A stretch of 34,136 nucleotides of DNA from Gammaproteobacteria bacterium (GTDB lineage Bacteria > Pseudomonadota > Gammaproteobacteria > JAADHQ01): contig DRJK01000120.1 in assembly GCA_011052215.1 (NCBI GenBank), positions 1 through 34,136 of the forward strand, in the 5' to 3' direction. How positions within the stretch are numbered: the first letter of the stretch is position 1; each line of letters starts with the position of its first letter. A model generated the notes under the pieces. The model had not been told where the DNA came from. It searched no databases and was given only the letters and a program-made list of their open reading frames with translations. Position numbers and translations under genes: made by a program. Positions 30,390 to 34,136 of this stretch are shown piece by piece.

Positions 30390-31598
30390 ATGAAAAAATC
30401 ATATACTACATTGTTCGCTGCATTATCCCTGTTACCATTCATGCTGGGTTCTTTCAGTGCCCAGGCAGTTCCCAGTTTTGCCCGGCAAACGGGCATGGCC
30501 TGTTCATCCTGCCATACCACATATCCGGAACTAACGGCATTTGGCCGCAGGTTCAAGTTACTGGGGTACACCATGACAAACAAAAAACTGGGAGCAAAGG
30601 GCCTGAGTATTGGGCAGCTTCCGCCTATCTCGGTCATGCTGCAAGCAAACGCAACAAATACCAAGGCAAATAACCCCAAATCCAATTCCGAGTTGCCCAG
30701 CGAACTCAGTCTATTTCTGGCAGGACGTATCTCACCCGACATGGGCTCCTTCATACAGGTAACAATGGAGCAGGATACCGGCTTTGCCATTGACAACACC
30801 GATATTCGTTATGCCAGGCAATCAGGTGATAACATTTATGGCATTACACTGAATAACAGCCCCACAACGCAAGATGTCTGGAATTCAACACCTAACTGGG
30901 GATATCCATGGACCGGGGGAGCCAGTGTCAACGCACCCATCATTGCCAGTCTCGGGCAGAGTGTCGCTGGCCTGGGGGCCTATACCCAGATGGGCAACGG
31001 ATTATATGCGGAACTCAGCTTTTATCGTGAAACCGGCGGTTTTGATGCACCGGCAGGAGGGGTAACCGGAACGGCCCGCATAAAAGGCCTTGCTCCATAC
31101 TGGCGCTTCGCCTGGGAGAAGAACCTGTCAAACGGTGATAACCTGATGGTGGGTACTTATGGCATGCAGGTTAAATTGTATGATAATGCCAGCACTCCAG
31201 TGGCAGGCCAGGACAAATACAGAGATATTGCTATTGATACGCAATACGAACATTTTGTCGCGGATAGTGACGACTTGATCAGCGTACATGCCACTTACAC
31301 ACATGAAAAACAAACCCTGGGTATGAGCGCGCCAGGCACATCACCAAAACTGAAGAGTTTGCGTCTTGATGGTACCTATCATTGGGGGCATCGAGTAGCC
31401 GCAACACTGGGTTATAACCAAAATTCCGGCAATAGTGGCGCATATGATGATAATGCCTGGACAGGGCAGATCAGCTACCTGCCCTGGTTGAACACCAAGT
31501 TCACTATCCAGTACACCGCCTATACCAAGTTGGCGGGAGTAACAAGTACGGCCTCAGACAACAATACCTTGCTCTTGCAAGCATGGCTCATGTGGTAA
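30390..31598 (+). CDS. Secreted protein with one N-terminal c-type heme motif and predicted outer-membrane beta-barrel (fused cytochrome-porin, Cyc2-like candidate)
   Basis: Signal peptide ending SAQA, then VPSFARQTGMACSSCHTTYPELTAFGRRFKLLGYTM (CxxCH at 30501-30515), then ~330 aa with alternating amphipathic segments and a terminal aromatic (LLLQAWLMW). Confidence 0.65.
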   Translation: MKKSYTTLFAALSLLPFMLGSFSAQAVPSFARQTGMACSSCHTTYPELTAFGRRFKLLGYTMTNKKLGAKGLSIGQLPPISVMLQANATNTKANNPKSNSELPSELSLFLAGRISPDMGSFIQVTMEQDTGFAIDNTDIRYARQSGDNIYGITLNNSPTTQDVWNSTPNWGYPWTGGASVNAPIIASLGQSVAGLGAYTQMGNGLYAELSFYRETGGFDAPAGGVTGTARIKGLAPYWRFAWEKNLSNGDNLMVGTYGMQVKLYDNASTPVAGQDKYRDIAIDTQYEHFVADSDDLISVHATYTHEKQTLGMSAPGTSPKLKSLRLDGTYHWGHRVAATLGYNQNSGNSGAYDDNAWTGQISYLPWLNTKFTIQYTAYTKLAGVTSTASDNNTLLLQAWLMW

Positions 31599-31618
31599 AA
31601 ATACACACAACATTAATA

Positions 31619-31643
31619 CCTGAGTATGGTTTTCATACTCAGG
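31619..31643 (+). terminator. Terminator-like hairpin after the cytochrome-porin gene
   Basis: cctgagtatg-gtttt-catactcagg 10-bp perfect stem, followed by cattcttt. Confidence 0.55.
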
Positions 31644-31797
31644 CATTCTTTAAATCTTCCCGGTGGATCAGCTTGAAGTATTCGTTAGGCTGTATTTTGG
31701 TGGAAGAAGCTACAAGATATTTCATTTGACTTCTGCCTTGCATTCACTCAGTAGTTTTTCTTAACCACTTCACTAGCTCATTATCATATTTTTCTTG

Positions 31798-32094
31798 TTA
31801 TGTATATGTGTTTTTCGCATTGAACCTTAGCTCTGCATCTTTATATGTCATTTCCATTAAACTTGGTGGCCCGCCTCCATGCATTTCACCTTGCGGGTAA
31901 TATAATAACCAGAATCGCTGATCTTTTGGATCTTGATATAGTTTTTCCCATCCGGATACATCAACTCTAATCAATTTAAAAATGTCTGTAATTAACCATT
32001 CAATTCTTTTGCATGCTTCATTGGACGAAATCTGATCGTCAGTAACTACCCACATACCTTCAATCAATGTTTCATTTTCAGATATTACTTTCAT
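31798..32094 (-). CDS. Imm27-like immunity protein
   Basis: LIEGMWVV, ACKRIEWLITDIF, DVSGWEKLYQDPKDQRFWLLYYPQGEMHGGGPPSL fits the Imm27 family pattern. Confidence 0.7.
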   Translation of the reverse strand: MKVISENETLIEGMWVVTDDQISSNEACKRIEWLITDIFKLIRVDVSGWEKLYQDPKDQRFWLLYYPQGEMHGGGPPSLMEMTYKDAELRFNAKNTYT

Positions 32095-32126
32095 TAATTT
32101 TTATTTTCATTTTCGTTCTGTATACC

Positions 32127-32603
32127 CTACACTTTCTCGTAAGAATGCCTGGCATCCAACTCAAGCAGGTAAGGAGCTGCAAAACCTTCATACTCTTTCT
32201 TCTTTTCGTCTGGTAAATTTTCCCATCCTGTAATCCTGCCTCGACATCTCTTAGATCCACACATGCACTTCTTCGGAAAGTAGTCGATAATATAGTTTCT
32301 CATAGCATAATCGAATGTTATTTCTTCATTAACACCAATTTCATTTATTGCAATATAATCATGTGCGCCAGTTTCGTTTACTCTAATACCACAATTGGGA
32401 TCACAGGAATGATTAACCTTGGTTATTAATCCAGCATGAAGCACATACTCATTTTCGCCTACCTGCGAAGCATGAGAGTGATTCCCATTCAGCGCTTCTT
32501 TAATAACGCCAACCATTACTATGTCACTAACCTTAAATGATTTTTTAGCGAAAATACCTTCTCCCTTTCCAGAAGACCTCCTTAACTCAAACCCATCTTT
32601 CAT
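32127..32603 (-). CDS. SET-domain protein (candidate lysine methyltransferase) with post-SET cysteines
   Basis: GKGEGIFAKKSFKVSD, KVNHSCDPNCGI, GVNEEITFDYAM, CMCGSKRCRGRI. Confidence 0.85.
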   Translation of the reverse strand: MKDGFELRRSSGKGEGIFAKKSFKVSDIVMVGVIKEALNGNHSHASQVGENEYVLHAGLITKVNHSCDPNCGIRVNETGAHDYIAINEIGVNEEITFDYAMRNYIIDYFPKKCMCGSKRCRGRITGWENLPDEKKKEYEGFAAPYLLELDARHSYEKV

Positions 32604-32621
32604 AATGTAGCCTCATTAAAA

Positions 32622-32738
32622 ACCCAACGTAGAGTTCAGCTGCATTTTACTTGCTGCGTTTTTTGCGTGAAAATAAGAGCGTAGTGATCACGCAAAAAAC
32701 GCAGCAGGTAAAATGTCAGATGCAACGACTTGTTATGT
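32622..32738 (-). repeat. attC-like integron recombination site
   Basis: Minus strand ACATAACAAGTCGTTGCA ... GCTGAACTCTACGTTGGGT: RYYYAAC-like R'' (one mismatch) and exact GTTRRRY R' box, with a long internal stem (attttacctgctgcgttttttgcgtga / its complement with one mismatch). Confidence 0.75.
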
Positions 32739-32791
32739 TGCGAACCTGCAATATATTATATTCAACTATACAATTAAACAAAAAAACGGCT

Positions 32792-33411
32792 TCACGATGA
32801 CTTACTGGTTGTGACCCAAAGAAATGTTTCATTTGCAATGCAATGATAGCCTTTTGACTCAACACTAAAACCCACATCTCCTAATAGCTTAAACAGTATA
32901 TCAGGTGTTTCATGGCTATAGAATAGTTGTTGGCCTAAGAACTCTTTATATCCGTCAAACTCTTCGCTTCCTGTATATCTTTTGCAGCATAGGTAAAGAG
33001 GATTTTTCCATTTGGAGTGAGCCATCGATATAGCTTGTCAAAAAGCGCACCATGTTGATTCTTTGGGATATGAAACATACTATATATCAATGTAATCGCG
33101 TTAAACTCTCCGTCATCGAACACAGCGGTACATATATCTGAGCATATCGTTTTCATTGCTGGAATATGCTTATTTGCTAACGATAACATTTTTGGAGAAA
33201 AGTCTACTCTGGTAACTGACCAACCTCTGTCAACAAACAACCGAGCGACAGGCACTCCAGCACCGCAACCCGGATCGAGTAAACTGCCCTTGTCAGTTTT
33301 CAGGCTACCCTGATAATTTAGAATTATTTCATCAATATCAAAAAGATCACGACTGTTATCGTAAGATTCTGCAAATTTATCATAAATATTCGACAGTTTT
33401 TCCATTTCCAT
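32792..33411 (-). pseudogene. Class I SAM-dependent methyltransferase disrupted by a frameshift
   Basis: ORF 32935..33411 (LLDPGCGAGVPVARLFVDRGWSVTRVDFSPKML ... LTPNGKILFTYAAK) continues in another frame in ORF 32792..33025 (RYTGSEEFDGYKEFLGQQLFYSHETPDILFKLLGDVGF). One extra A in the AAAA run at ~32980-32983 would restore a single frame. Confidence 0.75.
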
Positions 33412-33471
33412 AAAACAACCTCCTTGTCATTTTTGAATATTGGAAATTCTTATCAAAGCCCCACTTTAGCA

Positions 33472-33478
33472 ACATAAC
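33472..33478 (-). other. Putative cassette boundary (attC R' core) upstream of the methyltransferase
   Basis: Minus strand GTTATGT, complementary to the R'' box ACATAAC of the attC at 32622-32738, as expected for the two ends of one excisable cassette. Confidence 0.5.
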
Positions 33479-33693
33479 GTCGCATTTCACCAGTGGCGCG
33501 TCTTTTTTGCGCCATCCGGACCCAAGGGGGTCGGACCCACGTAACTGGTTAAAATTAACAATATTCTACATCAAAACAGATCGTTTGTTCCCCTTAAACA
33601 ACTCATTTTGACCATAAAACTGGCTATTTTAGTACTTTTTTGTTTTTAGACCAGATGATTGTGTCGGTTCGACCCTGGCTTGCACAACTTACA

Positions 33694-34136
33694 TCATAAT
33701 TCCATTATTCCTGACACATTAGGGTTCCTATCAACACGATAGCCTGACTCAACCACGAACTGTGTCCCAAACATCTTTAAGTTTTCAACTAAATTTTTGC
33801 AATATTGAAACCCCGTCTGAGCATCCATTCTTTCCTGGTGTAGTCTTTTTTGCAGCTCGGTTTCAGATAAATTATCTGCCAGACAGGTCACACTCGTCGG
33901 TCTTTTGTTATAAACGCGCGTGTTTAGATTGTTCTCGGCTCGATGCCCCTGAGCATAATAATCTACAACCATCTGTATGGCTAAAAACTGGACTTGCGGT
34001 TTTTCGCTACCCAGCATCAAGAGATCAAAAAATATTTTTGTTAAGTTGAGATCACCCTGACCCATTTGAACTCCCAGCTGTGCCCAATTTTTGTCGTTCC
34101 TGGCTATGAGGACATCCTTGCAATGCGCACCGCGAA
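33694..34136 (-). CDS. Hypothetical protein, 5' end cut by the window edge
   Basis: Frame of ORF 33694..34065 stays open to the edge (RGAHCKDVLIARNDKNWAQLGVQMGQGDLN...). No family recognised. Confidence 0.5.
   Translation of the reverse strand, partial: RGAHCKDVLIARNDKNWAQLGVQMGQGDLNLTKIFFDLLMLGSEKPQVQFLAIQMVVDYYAQGHRAENNLNTRVYNKRPTSVTCLADNLSETELQKRLHQERMDAQTGFQYCKNLVENLKMFGTQFVVESGYRVDRNPNVSGIMEL

Noticed and set aside
33661-33690. GGTTCGACCC resembling a tRNA T-arm
   Set aside because: No matching anticodon arm, D-arm or acceptor stem around it; no CCA end.
1-34136. CRISPR array, rRNA or tRNA genes, prophage structural genes
   Set aside because: No regularly spaced direct repeats, no rRNA/tRNA signatures and no phage structural motifs seen by eye.

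Overview
Gammaproteobacterial-type chromosomal window with three parts. (1) ~0.1-29.1 kb: mostly housekeeping and central carbon genes. They include a TPR protein, a YiiX-like hydrolase, a PAS histidine kinase, DsrE, a PLD/cardiolipin synthase-like enzyme, lgt, a phosphate-selective-type porin, a full glycogen synthesis/degradation set (glgP, malQ, GH57, glgC, glgB, glgA), oxidative pentose phosphate genes (gnd, zwf, pgl), polyphosphate genes (ppk, ppx), mpl, ubiX and a LON-domain protein. (2) ~29.3-31.6 kb: an FNR-like regulator divergent from a secreted protein with one N-terminal CxxCH and a beta-barrel-like body (fused cytochrome-porin, Cyc2-like candidate). A near-consensus FNR box lies ~42 bp upstream of the start predicted from a TATAAA element. 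(3) ~31.8-34.1 kb: a minus-strand accessory segment resembling an integron gene-cassette array without a visible integrase. It has one good attC-like site and a matching cassette boundary, and carries a frameshifted methyltransferase, a SET-domain protein, an Imm27-like immunity protein and a partial unknown ORF. A large inverted repeat (GGGTCAGACTCGATATAATT core) fills the ppk/ppx intergenic gap. The strongest leads are the FNR-box/cytochrome-porin locus and the SET/Imm27 cassette segment. All family calls come from reading motifs by eye; no searches were run.
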